Below, in pieces: positions 36,101 to 48,058 of a DNA stretch of 64,000 nucleotides (position 1 is the first letter of the stretch; the number at the start of each line of letters is the position of its first letter). Source of the DNA: Sternotherus odoratus (lineage: Eukaryota > Chordata > Testudines > Kinosternidae); assembly GCA_032164245.1 (NCBI GenBank), contig JAVMKO010000002.1, positions 62,405,840 to 62,469,839 on the forward strand, written 5' to 3'. The translations under genes and the position numbers were made by a program. Under the pieces are notes generated by a model. The model was not told the DNA's origin. It made no database searches and saw only the letters and a list, made by a program, of their open reading frames with translations.

Positions 36101-38034
36101 ACGATACCGGGAGCACATGTGAATGAATGCCTGATCGATTTCCACATCAATGCTTATTTCACGTGGAATTTGATCATTCTGCTGTGACGTTTGGTCATCC
36201 TAGGAAGATGCCCATGTTCTAAAATTGCATTAAAATCCTGGTGTCGTTAGGGGAACAGTCACCTCCTGGCTCAGAGGTCAGGTCCTACCCATTCCCCCTA
36301 CAGCAAAAGTCATATAAGAGTAAAATTTCACACACAATATGGCCCTTGCTTCTTTGTTACTCTTCTGAGCTATCTAGCATTATAGCCCTGATATCATACA
36401 TGAAATGTATCACTAGAAAACAGTAGACATTACTGTATCCTCCTCCCTAAGATAGCACTTCTTTCTGAGGGCGGTCTTAAAAAGTGCACTTAATGCTTAT
36501 AAATAGTGCTAGATTGACAGCCATAGAGACCAGAGTTTTTGGACCCTTGGTCACTTATACAACATTGCTAATTACAATTCAGATATTCTACACCATGTCC
36601 TACCATGGTGTCTCTGCCTTTATCCAGAAAGACCATTTCTTCCTTCACTCCCATTGCGCACAAGCGTATTTCAGTTTCCATGAGCATTCATTCCTTTTCC
36701 TTCTTACTGAGTCAGCCAACAAGGGAGCCAGTCATGAAGGTGTCATTTACAATCTGGGTACCTTATCCATTAAGAACAGAACTCAGACCATCACTTCGTT
36801 TCACACAGGCTACTGAAGAGAAATCTGATAGTATTGATTTTTACTCACTGACTGGCTTTGTTCAAACTAGTGACAGAGGTGTCAGACTCTATATTCTATT
36901 ATAAAAAGACTCTGTATGTTTACACAAACACTACACATTTCATAAATACTAACTATTGTTCTATGTTCCATTACCAGTGCCTTCAGCCATCCAGTCTCCC
37001 CTATGATGAGGCTATTATGTCCTGTACTTAAATCAGCTCAATTAGATTTTTGGAGGGGGAGGGGGGACACTCAAGACCAGGGTACATAGTTACCATAGAA
37101 ATTAAGTGAAAATGTCATCCTCTTTGACATACAATTAAAATAATCAAATAAAGTAAGGAAAGACGATCACATCAGTCTGTTCAGCGTGTTTCCTTCTGAA
37201 CTGAGCATGACTGAACTACTGTAGCTGTAGGAAACTTTAATTGGCAGCCTGCTTGAATCATGGACCAAGCCTATGGTCCTTCCTCAAGCTGAAAATGCCT
37301 ATTAATATGAGAGGTACACTACAGGGGTGATTGCAGGATTTGACCCATGGCTCGTATCCTCCTGAATGCTCTACCCATTCTTCATTTTCTTTTAAAAGCT
37401 TTTCAGACTGGCCCTTCACAGGTATTTGTAGACCACAAGTAGAAGATTTTTCTGCAGCACAAATACTCACAACCTCAAAGCACAACCTCAAAGCTGCACA
37501 GGTCACATCTAATTTTTTTAAAAGGCTCCCGCCAGTGCAGCTCCTCTGGTGGCAGCACAAGTGTTTGGACCAGTCATTATTACTGTTAGTGGAGATACTA
37601 CTAACATTGGCAGGATTTTTTTTTAATAGCTCAATGTAAACAGGCCTAGTGAAAAATGTAAAAAAATCTATCTGCAAAACAAATGGCAAAGTCTACGGTA
37701 TGGTGGCTTTTTAAAAAACCCTTTTTTAAAGCTACTGGCATTTTTCATAACCCTGATAAGAGAAACGGTTGTTTTTAAGGAAAAATAATCACATTTAGAA
37801 GAAGCAATAAAGAACCTCTCCCCTCTCCCACGAAAACATTTCCACACACAGTGCTTTGAGGATAATTAAGAGCATGGAATTATTCTATATTTCTTTATTA
37901 CCCAGGCATTCTTCTTAGTGTCTCCTAACTGTACATTAAAATAAATCCATATTTTCCTTTCAACTGGAGAAGAAACATATCCTACAGTGGTAAGAGTAAT
38001 GATGGTACTTATAGTTAACAAGTGACATACTTAC

Positions 38035-38115
38035 AGTTGCATTTCTTTTGTACAAATCTAAGCTTGCATGCTGTTCTATAGGTGGATAAACGGATGCGGT
38101 CCAAATCTTGAGCCC
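38035..38115 (-). CDS. DTNA: DTNA coding exon 2
   Basis: This 81-base exon encodes [20 protein letters not shown] followed by VQKKCN. It starts with gg, completing the Arg codon split from exon 1, and ends with a single t that combines with exon 3 to give Leu. On the minus strand it is bordered by a ctactag acceptor and a gtaagt donor. It is the start of the EF-hand-like region shared by dystrophin and the dystrobrevins, which folds against the following helices. It was too short to stand out as an open reading frame and was found by searching the translated intron for the expected family sequence. The reading is uninterrupted and matches the DTNA paralogue. Confidence 0.95.
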
Positions 38116-38194
38116 CTAGTAGAAGAGAATTATACATATGCTGTGACATTTCCCTGGGAGAGAGTCCACAATGTCTGCAAGTACAGTGAGTTGT

Positions 38195-39290
38195 GTGTCT
38201 ACTGTCACATTCTTTACCTTGGGGGTGTGTCTTGTAACCCCTATAGTCCTCATTTACATGTAATTGTGATCTTACGTATAAAGCATGCCATGTGAAGTAT
38301 CTGGGGAAAGGTTATGAAATGCTGAAACCCACTGTTATATTTAAATATGTATATCTTTAGTGCATATGAAGTTATGAGAATTGTGTTGTATGGTTGTCAT
38401 TAAAACATGCTGTAAGTTGGGGAATCAGCCAGATACTAGTTCCCCAGAGACAACACCAAGGAAAGCAACCAATGCCCAGGCAGGGTGTCAAACAACCATC
38501 AACAGCCATTGCCCAGCAAGGGAGCTACAACTCAATGACTCACCTGCATAAGGCCACACCAGGGGAATTGCTGGACCTTGCCTGGGGACCTAGCAATGCC
38601 CACCAGACATGTCTGGACTTGTGTTCTCTAAGCACATGGGACTGAGGGTATAAAACAGGACACAGGGGGCCCATGAATCTATGCTCCCCCATCTATGCTG
38701 CAAGCTACAAAGACACTCAGAAGACCGAAGACTCCAACAGAGAATACTGGCCCAGGTTTAAGGAACAAATCTGTATATTAAGGACTGCAATATTCAGTGG
38801 GATGAGAGAAACTTCTTAATCTAGTTGTTGCCCAGTCTAATAGGGTTGACAGTTTAGACTGTGTGCCTATATTTTATTTCTGTTGGTAACTAACTCTGAC
38901 TTTTTGCCTAACACTTAATATCACTTAAAATTGATCCTTTATAATCAATACATTTATTTAACTGTTTATCTTTACCAGTGAGTTTGCCTGAAGTGTGTGG
39001 TAAATCTGCTCAGCTTTGCAAAGGCTGGTGTATGTCCACTTTCCATTGATGAAGTGGTGAACCAAGTAATAAATTTGCACTGCTTGTCTTGAGCAGTGCA
39101 AGAGGATATATTCCTGGGAGCTGGAGGGATTTGGCTGGTGTTTTTCTCCATGTAATTCATGAATGCTCTGGGAGGGGTTTGCTGTTTGTTCACTAGCAAG
39201 TTGTGAGAGACAGCCCAGGTTGCAGAGATAAAGGTGCACAGTGGTCCCACAGTCCCAGGCTGCAATGTAGGGATCCTGTCACTTGTACCT
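38195..39290 (+). repeat. Probable LTR-like repeat
   Basis: A roughly 1.1 kb block beginning near tgtcacattctttaccttgg. It contains a TATA box (gggtataaaacagg, TATAAA near 38650) and, about 420 bases later, aataaatttgcactgc, the spacing expected of the promoter and polyadenylation signal in a retroviral or Gypsy-type LTR. It ends near gatcctgtcac. Wording matches an abundant turtle LTR-like repeat from memory. A flanking duplication is not clear, so the ends are approximate. Confidence 0.5.
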
Positions 39291-39791
39291 GTTCTTTGTT
39301 AACAATGGACACATAGGCGAAAGGACATAGAAGCACATGCTCGCCAACATTTTTAAGGCTGCCTATTTTGGGGGGTGTGGAGGGGAGGAGGAGGTGTCCT
39401 GGTGTTAAAACACATTCACGAAGAAAGCCAAGGAATAGTAAGCCTACAATGTCTGTCACTTTGAAGAAACAATCTGGCCAAGCTTCAGGCTAAAAGACAA
39501 ACTGGCCAAGCTCCAATATCAGGGAAAACCTCCATCTAATTTAAATTTTTAATGACAAAGCTCACAAATATCTTCACCTGTCATGCCAGCTCAGAACAAG
39601 GTATTGTCAGAAAACCAAATTAGAAACAATACAACAGCTGAATTTAGAGACTAGTGGATGACAAACTTTGGGACAAAAAATATACTGCAAAAGAGTGGGC
39701 CACAATCACCACTGGTGCTGATATTCATTTTTTGTGGTGGGAGCCTCAAGGAGTCAGCTCAGACCCAGACTGACCCTGGATGTTCTAAATA

Positions 39792-39996
39792 CAGGCAAGT
39801 CGCGTCTTGCGCGAGGGTTCCGGTCCGCATAAAGCAGAAACCGCGTATAGCCGAAACCCATTGAGTTCAATGGCGTGTGAAATCGCCCGCCCTAGAGAAA
39901 GTTTTTACATTTTTATTCTCCCCCCTTTTTTGGGGGGGGGGACAGCGTAAAGCGGAAATCGCGTATGTTAAATGCGCCTAAGACACGACATGCCTG
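39792..39996. mobile_element. Small Tigger/pogo-like MITE
   Basis: Left end caggcaagtcgcgtcttgcg faces the right end ctaagacacgacatgcctg, about 22 bases of imperfect inverted repeat, flanked by TA on both sides (39790-39791 and 39997-39998). Subterminal gcgtaaagcggaaatcgcgt and gcataaagcagaaaccgcgt are also facing. Total length 205 bp, no coding capacity. Confidence 0.82.
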
Positions 39997-41029
39997 TAAA
40001 CAAAGCTGGCAATGTCCCCAAAGAAGCTGACCACATCCTTTCCCTTTTGCCAGTGCTAGGAGGGGAGATAGTGTAGGAGACAACAAGGAAGGGTGTTCTA
40101 CTCTCACTGAGAACTCCTCTGTGACACCCAAGTATCCAAAAAAGGGTCAGAATGAGGGTGAGAATCTGGCATAGTACTTTAAGCATCAAGTCATTGTTCA
40201 TTACAGTACTGATAATATTTTTTAAAACTCAAAAGGCAGGTGAGTAGATTTTTCTTATTTAATATATTTGCTCCCGGGCTGACATGTCATACAAGATCTA
40301 GGCAACTGTTACTACAGAGGTAGTTATGAGAAAAAGAATTCAGAACTCCCAATTGTGGCACATGGGTTTATTCCACGTGGCATGTTAACGTTTACTAATA
40401 GAGAGTCAATGACATTTTCGGATATTTGTGTTTTGAATGTGGTTGCAACTATGTAAAAGAGGAGAATTTGCCCCATCACCTTGAGCAACTTCATTTCTGG
40501 AATAGATACTAAAACAGAGTTACACGCTACAGAGTTGCTTGAAGAACTGTCCAAACTCATGTTCATTCCAAATACAATTAGTGTAAAATTAGACTGTCAA
40601 TAGAATGTGATGAAGTGAAAATATGGCCACCCTGTCTTTTAACTTGTTTCACAATTCCCTTCTTTGAGATACATACCAACATTATTAGATCTGCCACTGT
40701 GCTTTATAATTGTACATTATGCTTGTGCTCACTGACTCTTTGATGATCAATCAGGCATTGGTTGTACCCAAACGTTTCAAACTTGCACTGATCTCTTCTT
40801 TCTCCCCACCACATGCCCCGCTGCTGACCAGATTCTCCCAGTACTCTCTACTAGTTCCTTTTCACTGTTGGCTGTCTTAACACCCTCTGTTCCTCCTGGC
40901 AAAAGGTACTCTGAACTACTTGGCATCAGATCCAACCAAGTAATAGTGGTGCATTTACAGTGCCATTCAACTATGGCTTTGGACTGCCTCTCCAAGATCT
41001 TGTTACAAGTCTTAAATAATTTTCTATAA

Positions 41030-41170
41030 ATCTCTGAGGTAGGTATTATTATATTCATTTTACAGACTGATAAACTGCAGAGGAAAAGTTATGCCACTTG
41101 TCCAAGGTTCATAGTGAATTGATAAGAGAGCCAGAAAGAGAACTCCGCAATCGTGTCTCCTAGTTACCTG
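41030..41170 (+). repeat. MIR-like SINE fragment
   Basis: ttacagactgataaactgcagagg, then gccacttgtccaaggttcat and gagagccagaaagagaactc follow the order of the MIR/CORE-SINE pattern (acagat.aggaaactgaggc...cttgcccaaggtca...). A second, similarly ordered copy is at 45785-45930. Identification is by recognition. Confidence 0.55.
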
Positions 41171-41944
41171 CTATAACCACAATGTTCATACTGCATAGTT
41201 AATAAGCAAACATAATTTCTACACAATGGGCAAGATTCTGTGTCACTAGTAACAGTCCGGGGCAGGGCACGATAAAGTGTCTTTAAAGCCACCCTTGTTC
41301 TTTCCCAAAGACTACTGGACTGCTCCGGGGCCTTTGACATAACTTAGACAGAAGTAGGAGCCTACGTTATGACACCCTCTCCAAGTTACTCTCAGCTCCA
41401 TTGTGCTGCCAGGAATATTCTCAGTCGTACGTGCTTTAGTCCCACCCTCAGTATGCCCCTTCTTCCACCATCAGCTGCACCACACTCCTTATGCAGGGGC
41501 TTGAGATGCACCCCTCAGTAGGCAACTTTAGAGGTCGCCCCACAGTGCCTGTAGTGGGGAAATTCTCTCCGGGCTTTTAAGGCTACTTCATGCCACTAGA
41601 GACTTTTTACAAGATGTAAAGGGTCTGGTGAAGAAGCGAGGATCGCCAATAAGTATTTTGTAGGCATTAAGGAGAGCTGAGCAAACTTATACGCAATACA
41701 TTTATTTTGGACCTTATTAAGAGTTTGTGATTGTTTGGTACAGCTTGTTTCAAGTTTTGTTTTGTGCCTTTGCCATACTCAAATAGCCATTGTACACCAT
41801 TTTCTACATATTGAAATGTAGAATGTTTTCATGTTTTATTTCCTTATCTATGGTTATGTATTTCATGTTTTCTTCTTCTTGCTCTTTGCAAAATAAAACA
41901 CCCAACCATGCATTTAAAGAGGAAAAGATTAAATATGAGTAGGA

Positions 41945-42050
41945 CTTGAAAGAGACAAGGTGGGTGAAGTAATATCTATTATTGGACAAACTTCCATTGA
42001 TGAAAGAGGCAAGCTTTTGATCTTACACAGAGCTCTTCTTCAGGCCACTT
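41945..42050 (+). repeat. Dispersed repeat fragment (gacaaggtgggtgaagtaat)
   Basis: Contains gacaaggtgggtgaagtaat, attggacaaacttccattga and acacagagctcttcttcagg. This string is familiar from memory as a common interspersed sequence in turtle genomes; its class is uncertain. Confidence 0.45.
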
Positions 42051-44399
42051 AAGGAAATGTTTATGTGCACTCCTAAATAGGGAGGTTTTCCTGCACAATG
42101 GCATAGATCTTTTTATGAAATTCATATTTTACATGGTAAGTGGATTATGAGACTCCTCTGTACTCCCAAAACAATTGATTGTGTTCCTATGGAGAGGACA
42201 TCCTTACAGCTGCCAGGTATAATGTTCTGTGAATTAATGTCATGTCTAGTATTCTCTTACATGGAATTTTGAGGTCAAAGTTTACATTGTCTCTTACAAC
42301 TCAAAAGGCACACTAAGGTGTCAAAATAAATGGAATACCAGTAGTTTTAGCTGACACGTTTATGTACATCTAGAGAGGAATGAACTGATGGATGCACCGC
42401 TAAATAATAGTGAACAAAACATGTATTCACATAGGACTGCCAGCACAGATTATCCAGTAAACACAGAGTTCTGTTATAAGTAAGGAAACATGAGACAAAG
42501 TTTGCATCTTATTTCTTTATTCTCTTTTCTAAGTGCCAGCAATATGAAATGTGATGAGAATTCCCAGAAGGAAAAAACTATAATGCTGCAGCTGATCAAA
42601 TAGTATGAGAAACTATTGGCAATCGTTTAGGCAACTTAGAAACTGACATTTGATTTTCCTTATCCCCACCTGACATCTTTCAGTGTTTCTAAGTAAGGTA
42701 TTGTTTGAACAAAGTTTTTTGGAAGAACACATTTCAGACTGGAGCCAAAATTTGAACGGAGAAACTGATACGTTTGGGACAGAAGCAGGAATAGTTAACT
42801 TCCTTCATTGCCCAGCCAATTCGTTAACAATGTTTTCACCCAACTCATAAAAATCACTCTGCAAACAGCAAAAATAGCAAAAATAAATGTTCTGCTTTAG
42901 AAGTGTATATATCAGTCTGAAAAAATAATATCCTGTGACCAGATAGCAAGATAATATAGGATGGTAAGTTTCTCCAGTGTCAATATGTCCAATATTTTAC
43001 TGACAGCTTGATCCCATACTTATTAAAGTCTGTCTCAGAAGGAACACGAGGATCATACTACTGGGCATCACCTTAAAACAAGGAGGGAATCAACTTTTCT
43101 AATAGGTGCATCCCTATCAAGGCCTAACCCCCTAAAGAACTTAGGTAGTTATGTGGGAAAACCCAAAGTCATACCTGCTTGCATTTGATCCTTTCCCCAA
43201 AAGTTACAATGAAAAATCTTGCCATGCCTTTGAAAGAGCCTCCAACACAACTGCAGCATCAGCACATACCAGCAGTCTGGCCCCTGTCTATATAATCAGG
43301 GTGGTGTCAAGTATGTTTTCTGCAACAGTGAACATGGGCTTTTCAAATGGTTAATATAGACAGATAAAACGCAGCTATGGGGTCTCCAGAATTTCCCTCA
43401 GAAAACAGGAATTTTAAAGAGGGATTCTCAAAAACACTTAGAATTGTCTTAACTCTACTCCCATTGAAGTCAATGGTAAAAAAACAACAACCATGACTTA
43501 TCCAGGACAAGAGTTGGGCCAATACTGAACACTTCTGAAAACCTCACTTTTAATATTCAATCCTCAATTCTCTATGAACCTTTTAGATGGAGGACCCAAA
43601 ACCTTGAAAAATGGCATAGATATAGGTAATCTGCTAGACATTTGTTAAATATATTTAATATTTTTCCTCCAAAGTCTGTTAAGAGTCTAGCAAAGTACCA
43701 TTGTTCTGTCAACATTTACTAGTTTGAAAGTACTACACCTCATGGATATAAATTATAGTATGACCATAATAGAACTAATGGATATACCTGACCATTTTTG
43801 TCATAAAAAAATAGGTAAATCTAGTGAAATCAGGAAGATCCCAAACTTTATACAAGGAAAAATGTCTCTCAAAGGAAACAATGGATTGTTCCCAAGGGAG
43901 ATACGAGGAGTGGGGAGTAGTTAGGAATTGAGGCAACTCTTGTTCATATGATATTTTGTGGAGGACAAATAAGTAATTATTTTAGAACAGATACATTTTT
44001 TAGACCATAAAAGAAAAAGGATATATCTGGAATATCTGGGATTTGAAACTGTTCCTTAGAAACCTAGTGTTTTGAGGATGATTGTTTTCTTTCTCCATAT
44101 GTTACATTTGTGTAATTATCAGTATTTTAACTTCTTTGGATGAATTAGCTATTATTGAAACAGGGGTAAAGTAACAACCTGGTTCAGAAAATCACAGAAA
44201 AATCAGGGATGGGAAAGATCTATTCTGTAGTATTGGGTTAATTAAATCCACCCTCCTGCAATTTCTCTCTCACAGTAAAAACACAATTCTTTAGAATGAG
44301 AATGGGATAAATACTTTAAGTAAGGTTTACTGATGTTATGTTGTATCTGGTTCATCTTTTGCAATGAAGCAATTAGATCTCTAAAAACACAGTACTTAC

Positions 44400-44467
44400 G
44401 CATTTCGGCAAACAGCTGCCTTCTTTCTGCCATTGTATTTCCTCTTTTCCCACAATCTTCAATCATT
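44400..44467 (-). CDS. DTNA: DTNA coding exon 1 (start codon)
   Basis: This is the first coding exon of alpha-dystrobrevin, a cytoplasmic component of the dystrophin-associated complex at muscle and neuronal membranes. On the minus strand it opens after a tttag acceptor with one untranslated base, then ATG at 44466-44464. It encodes MIEDCGKRGNTMAERRQLFA followed by EM, and ends in phase 1 at a gtaagt donor. The sequence fits DTNA rather than the paralogue DTNB, which I recall as having a clearly different N-terminus (KRKTMAEKRQLF). The acceptor directly before the ATG implies that the 5' UTR lies on one or more exons further right, which I could not find. Residue 5 is Cys where I recall Ser in mammals. 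Identity is very secure from this and the four following exons. Confidence 0.95.
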
Positions 44468-44605
44468 CTAAAAGACAAAATCACCAGAAAATATTTAATA
44501 TCCACATGCTGAACATCAACCCTTGCCAGCCCTACTGTGGCACTGTTTTGGGGGGAAAACAGATCACACATTCTTCTCCGTGGCCTAGACTTTGCTTTCA
44601 ATGTA

Positions 44606-45133
44606 CAGTAAAACCTCGATTTAACGGACTAATTCGGGCGAGGGGGTGTCCGTTAAATCAGAAAGTCCGTTATTTAATAATAAAAAAAAAACGAGCTGTT
44701 GGAGCAGCAGCCCGACCGCCACAGGGCTGGGGCAGCAGCTCCGCAGCCCGCCCGCTGCTGGGACCCGGGCAGCAGCCGGGACCCGTCAGCCAGCCCGCCC
44801 GCAGGCGGGACTCGGGCGGGAGCCGGGAGCCGGCAGCCAGCCCGCCTATAGGCGGGACTCGGGCGGGAGCCAGGAGCCAGCAGCCCGCCCACGGGCGGGA
44901 GCCAGCAGCCCGCCTGCAGGCGGGAGCCGGCAGCCAGCCAGCCCGCAGGCGGGAGCCGGGCGGGAGCCGGGAACCGGTAGCCAGCCTGCCCGCTGGCGTG
45001 ACCCGGGCGGCAGCCGGGAGCCGGCAGCCAGCCCTCAACAAATGGATTTCGGATGCCTCAGACTTGCTTAGAAATTTTGTCCGTTGCATCCGAAGTCCGT
45101 TAAATCGAGGTCCGTTAAATCGAGGGTTTACTG
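44606..45133. mobile_element. Pogo/Tigger-like MITE, copy B
   Basis: Left end cagtaaaacctcgatttaac faces right end gttaaatcgagggtttactg, flanked by TA at 44604-44605 and 45134-45135. Subterminal taattcgggcgagggggtgt and agtccgttatttaataataa match copy A. The core (about 44700-45040) is a GC-rich series of aggcgggagccggcagccag-type units. The 231- and 141-codon frames across it are low-complexity shadows. It lies about 140 bp upstream of the first DTNA coding exon. Confidence 0.92.
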
Positions 45134-45784
45134 TAGTGTGTCCTAAACAGAGGAATCTTACTGGTAAATTATATAAAGGGAGAAGAAATCAGAAGGTGTA
45201 ATATCTCTGCCTCTATCAACCAAGGTTGAATTCAAACCAGTGCCCATAAAATGAAAGGCTATGTAATCTCATTAACTATCTCTTGAACTCCGCACTACCA
45301 CGGATATTTCTAGTTGAACGTTTAATAGTACACATGGATGACAAGCAACTCATTTGCAGAAATAAAAGAAAATGCTAAAGGGGCACAAACATAGGGGTTT
45401 TTTTACTTGCAGAAAAATGCTTACGGTATTTACCTAGGTCTAGTTATCAGGATCTGGTTATGATGTTTAAGGGGCAGTAAGTACTCCCTTTTGATCTCAC
45501 GTGTGGCCATCCACATGGGAGGGCCTTCTCTTGGAAGGAAAAATAGTATTTTCCAAACCACATGTACCATTTTCTTCCAGCAGCATAATGCTAAAATCAT
45601 CTTTTCCTGGTTTAAAAATCTTTTAGTTTAGCATCTATTTCCTTTTTCATGCCACCTCATCTTCTTTTCGTTTTGCCCTTATTTATTTGTTTTTCTAAAC
45701 AGGCATTTCTTTGGCACTCATCGTGGTAGTACCTGAGCAGCCAACATACATTAATGAATTCATCCTCCTGTGAGCTAAAGAAGT

Positions 45785-45930
45785 ATTATTAACTCCATTT
45801 CGTAGTCAGGGGAATAGAGGCACGCAGGGATTATACGACTTGCCGGGTTCAGAAAAGGTCTATGGCAGAATCAGGAGCAGAATCCAGGTCTCCTGAGTCC
45901 CATAACTACAACACCATTCTTTCCCTGGAA
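45785..45930 (+). repeat. MIR-like SINE fragment
   Basis: ggggaatagaggcacgcagg, acttgccgggttcagaaaag and gcagaatccaggtctcctga follow the MIR/CORE-SINE order, better preserved than the copy at 41030. It includes a B-box-like segment near the 3' part. Confidence 0.55.
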
Positions 45931-45999
45931 TGTTATGTTGTTACAGCTGTTCTGTATACAGAAGGCATGGTCTGAAGATCTTTAATTTCTATAAATAGG

Positions 46000-46140
46000 C
46001 TCATTATTATTAATTTTCTTTATATACTATAATCCATAACACCCTCAGCCAGATGAGGGCCTCGTTGTGCTAGAACTTTTACAGATATAATGTAAAGACA
46101 GTCCGTGCCCTAAACAGCCTTAAAGACATGATACAACAGG
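46000..46140 (+). repeat. Dispersed non-LTR-type fragment, second copy
   Basis: Same motif order as 7185-7330: a tattatta start, gatgagggcctcgttgtgct, then gacagtccgtgccctaaaca. Both copies lack coding capacity. Confidence 0.5.
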
Positions 46141-47180
46141 TGGGTGAAACAGGATGCGAGGAGGTAAGGTAACAAGGACACAGGTAAGTGCCTAAACTAA
46201 CAAGTTGCAGTAATTTCATTTAGTTGCCTCCTATTCTTCACCTTTTACTTTGCTTCCTATCTTTGCGAAAGATAAAGTATCTTATTTTACATGAAGCTAA
46301 GAAATAGTTATTTTCAAGTCCCAATGGCAGAAATTCAGTCATATCCCACATCTTCAAAATGTTCTTTCCATATTATTATGAATATAGAAAACTAGTATGC
46401 AGCAAACCCTGGACGAAATCAAGATGTTACTATAACCCATTGGTCACTGTGTAATGTGGCCCCCGCTGTGCCCAAACCACAGAAGACTGGATTCTGTTTC
46501 AGCTCTTAACTACGCAGCTTGACTCTTTAGCACAAGCTGTAAAGACTCATGCTTTCAGCTCTGGACATCTTCAGGTCAATTCCCACTATCAGCTGAGATA
46601 AAAGCTGCAATGTTATTTTACTCCAGTGATTCTATTGTGCTTACAGTAGACAACAGCCCACAGAAAAATAGCTTTTAATTTTCTAAGGTTCTTTTCAACA
46701 GGAAATAACTTTTCTATTGCAGATAAAACAAACCTATAGTGCATCAAACAACAGTTATTTTCATGGGCCAATTAATAAAGGTGTTGATGAGCAAGGAAGC
46801 AAATTTCAATGCACTGTAGATTCTCTTGCTCCGAATCCCAAAATCTGTTTCAAAACTCAAGTTTTCCAGCCTCTAAAAATATTATTTAACTTATATTGAT
46901 ATGCTGAGCTGATGTCTTCTATGTTTACTGATCCAATAGTCCAGCTTCAGGAAATACAATAAATAAATGGTTTGGTCCTGACTGAGGCTGATCTGACTCT
47001 TTCAAAAGCAATCTCTTCATCTATTTCCATACAGCACCAAAAACACTATCTATTTTATAAATTTTTCTTTTTATAAAACCAGGAAAAACATCAAATGCTG
47101 CAGAAAAGAATAAGGAAACTAAACATACTTCTCCCCCCCTCCCATCCCAGCCTCCTTGCTTTGTTTATAAATACTGTAAC

Positions 47181-47428
47181 AGACTATGTCTTCACTATCT
47201 CGTCAAGACGCGATAAATCAATCCCCAAAGGCACTCCCATTGACTCCGGAACTCCAGCTTGCCAAAAGGATCAAGGTGGAGTCAACGGGAAAGCCCGCTG
47301 CCGACTGCTGCCGCCGTGAGGACGGCAGGTAAGTTGGCCTAAGATGTGCCGACTTCAGTTACATTATTCACGTATCTGAAGTTGCGTATCTTAGGTCGAC
47401 CCTCCCACCCCAATGTAGATCAAGCCTA
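47181..47428. mobile_element. hAT-like MITE, first of a close pair
   Basis: Begins agactatgtcttcactatct, has ccattgactccggaactcca and gtgaggacggcaggtaagtt inside, and ends with a facing pair, gacttcagttac and gtatctgaagttgcgtatct, before gtagatcaagcct. The same motifs in the same order occur at 52230-52502. Confidence 0.65.
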
Positions 47429-47429
47429 T

Positions 47430-47820
47430 GATTAGGGTTGCCAATTTTATAATTGATGAAAACCGAACACCCTTGCCCCCCCTTCTGCCCCTGAGGTCCT
47501 GTCCCTTCCCGAGGCCATGCCCCCTGCTCACTCCTCTCTCCCCTCCCTTTCTCTCCACTCACTCCCCCCTCTCTCTGGACTCACCTACTGTCTGCAGAGT
47601 CAGGCTGGGAGGAGCTGATGCAGAGCCTGCCTGGAGTAATCGGGGCATGGCTGGGCACAGGATTCCCCCCTGCCCTACCTCTTGCAGCCTGGTCTGCAAG
47701 CCAGCCACTGCTCTGTGTCAGGCATCAGCAGCTGAGCAGAGAGCAGCTCTTCCATGTGGCTCCAGCGACAGCTGCTGCTCTTTCCACCCTCCCCGTGGCA
47801 GAGGCTGGACACCGATAACA
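47430..47820. repeat. C-rich interspersed repeat
   Basis: Begins agggttgccaattttataat, followed by aaccgaacacccttgccccc and a pyrimidine-rich run to about 47580, then GC-rich sequence. The start resembles a known reptile DNA-transposon-like repeat from memory. The open frames across it (47428-47826 and others) are compositional. Confidence 0.45.
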
Positions 47821-48058
47821 TTTTGACAAAGGCCTATCTCAGAGGGGTAGTGTATGAAAGATAAGCATAAAGGGAGTCAACCTTAGCACTAGAGTGCTAG
47901 TGAGTGAAATCATGCACTGAGTTTGATCAGTCATGGCATAAAAAGAAATTATGAAGTCTTGTGCAATAGGTGAGGGCACAACATAATTCTATTAATTTAT
48001 ACAAAGTGGGACACAGCTCCAGCAGCAGAGATGGAAAGAGACCCACCATACAATAGCC

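Larger units (their letters stand above)
14638..38034 (-). other. DTNA: Large DTNA intron between coding exons 2 and 3
   Basis: A 23,397 bp intron that carries most of the mobile-element content of the window, listed separately. I see no gene or nameable repeat in 15200-16900, 17600-19000, 21200-23100, 26500-27900, 29000-31200 or 33200-38000, beyond short palindromes and low-complexity tracts. The 119-codon frame at 26773-27132 (+) and the 143-codon frame at 37258-37689 (-) show no recognisable domain and are treated as chance. Confidence 0.88.
38116..44399 (-). other. DTNA: DTNA intron between coding exons 1 and 2
   Basis: A 6,284 bp intron. It holds an LTR-like repeat (about 38195-39290), a small MITE (39792-39996), a MIR-like fragment (41030-41170) and a dispersed repeat fragment (41945-42050). 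I see nothing nameable in 40000-41000 or 42100-44390. Confidence 0.9.

Noticed and set aside
37258..37689. 143-codon minus frame
   Set aside because: No recognisable domain; overlaps a similar-length frame on the other strand, typical of chance.
5224..44467. Assignment to beta-dystrobrevin (DTNB)
   Set aside because: Paralogue-specific segments ([52 protein letters not shown]) fit DTNA and not the DTNB sequence I recall.
44506..45201. 231-codon plus frame and 139-141-codon overlapping frames
   Set aside because: Low-complexity translation of the GC-rich core of MITE copy B; starts and ends in the MITE flanks.
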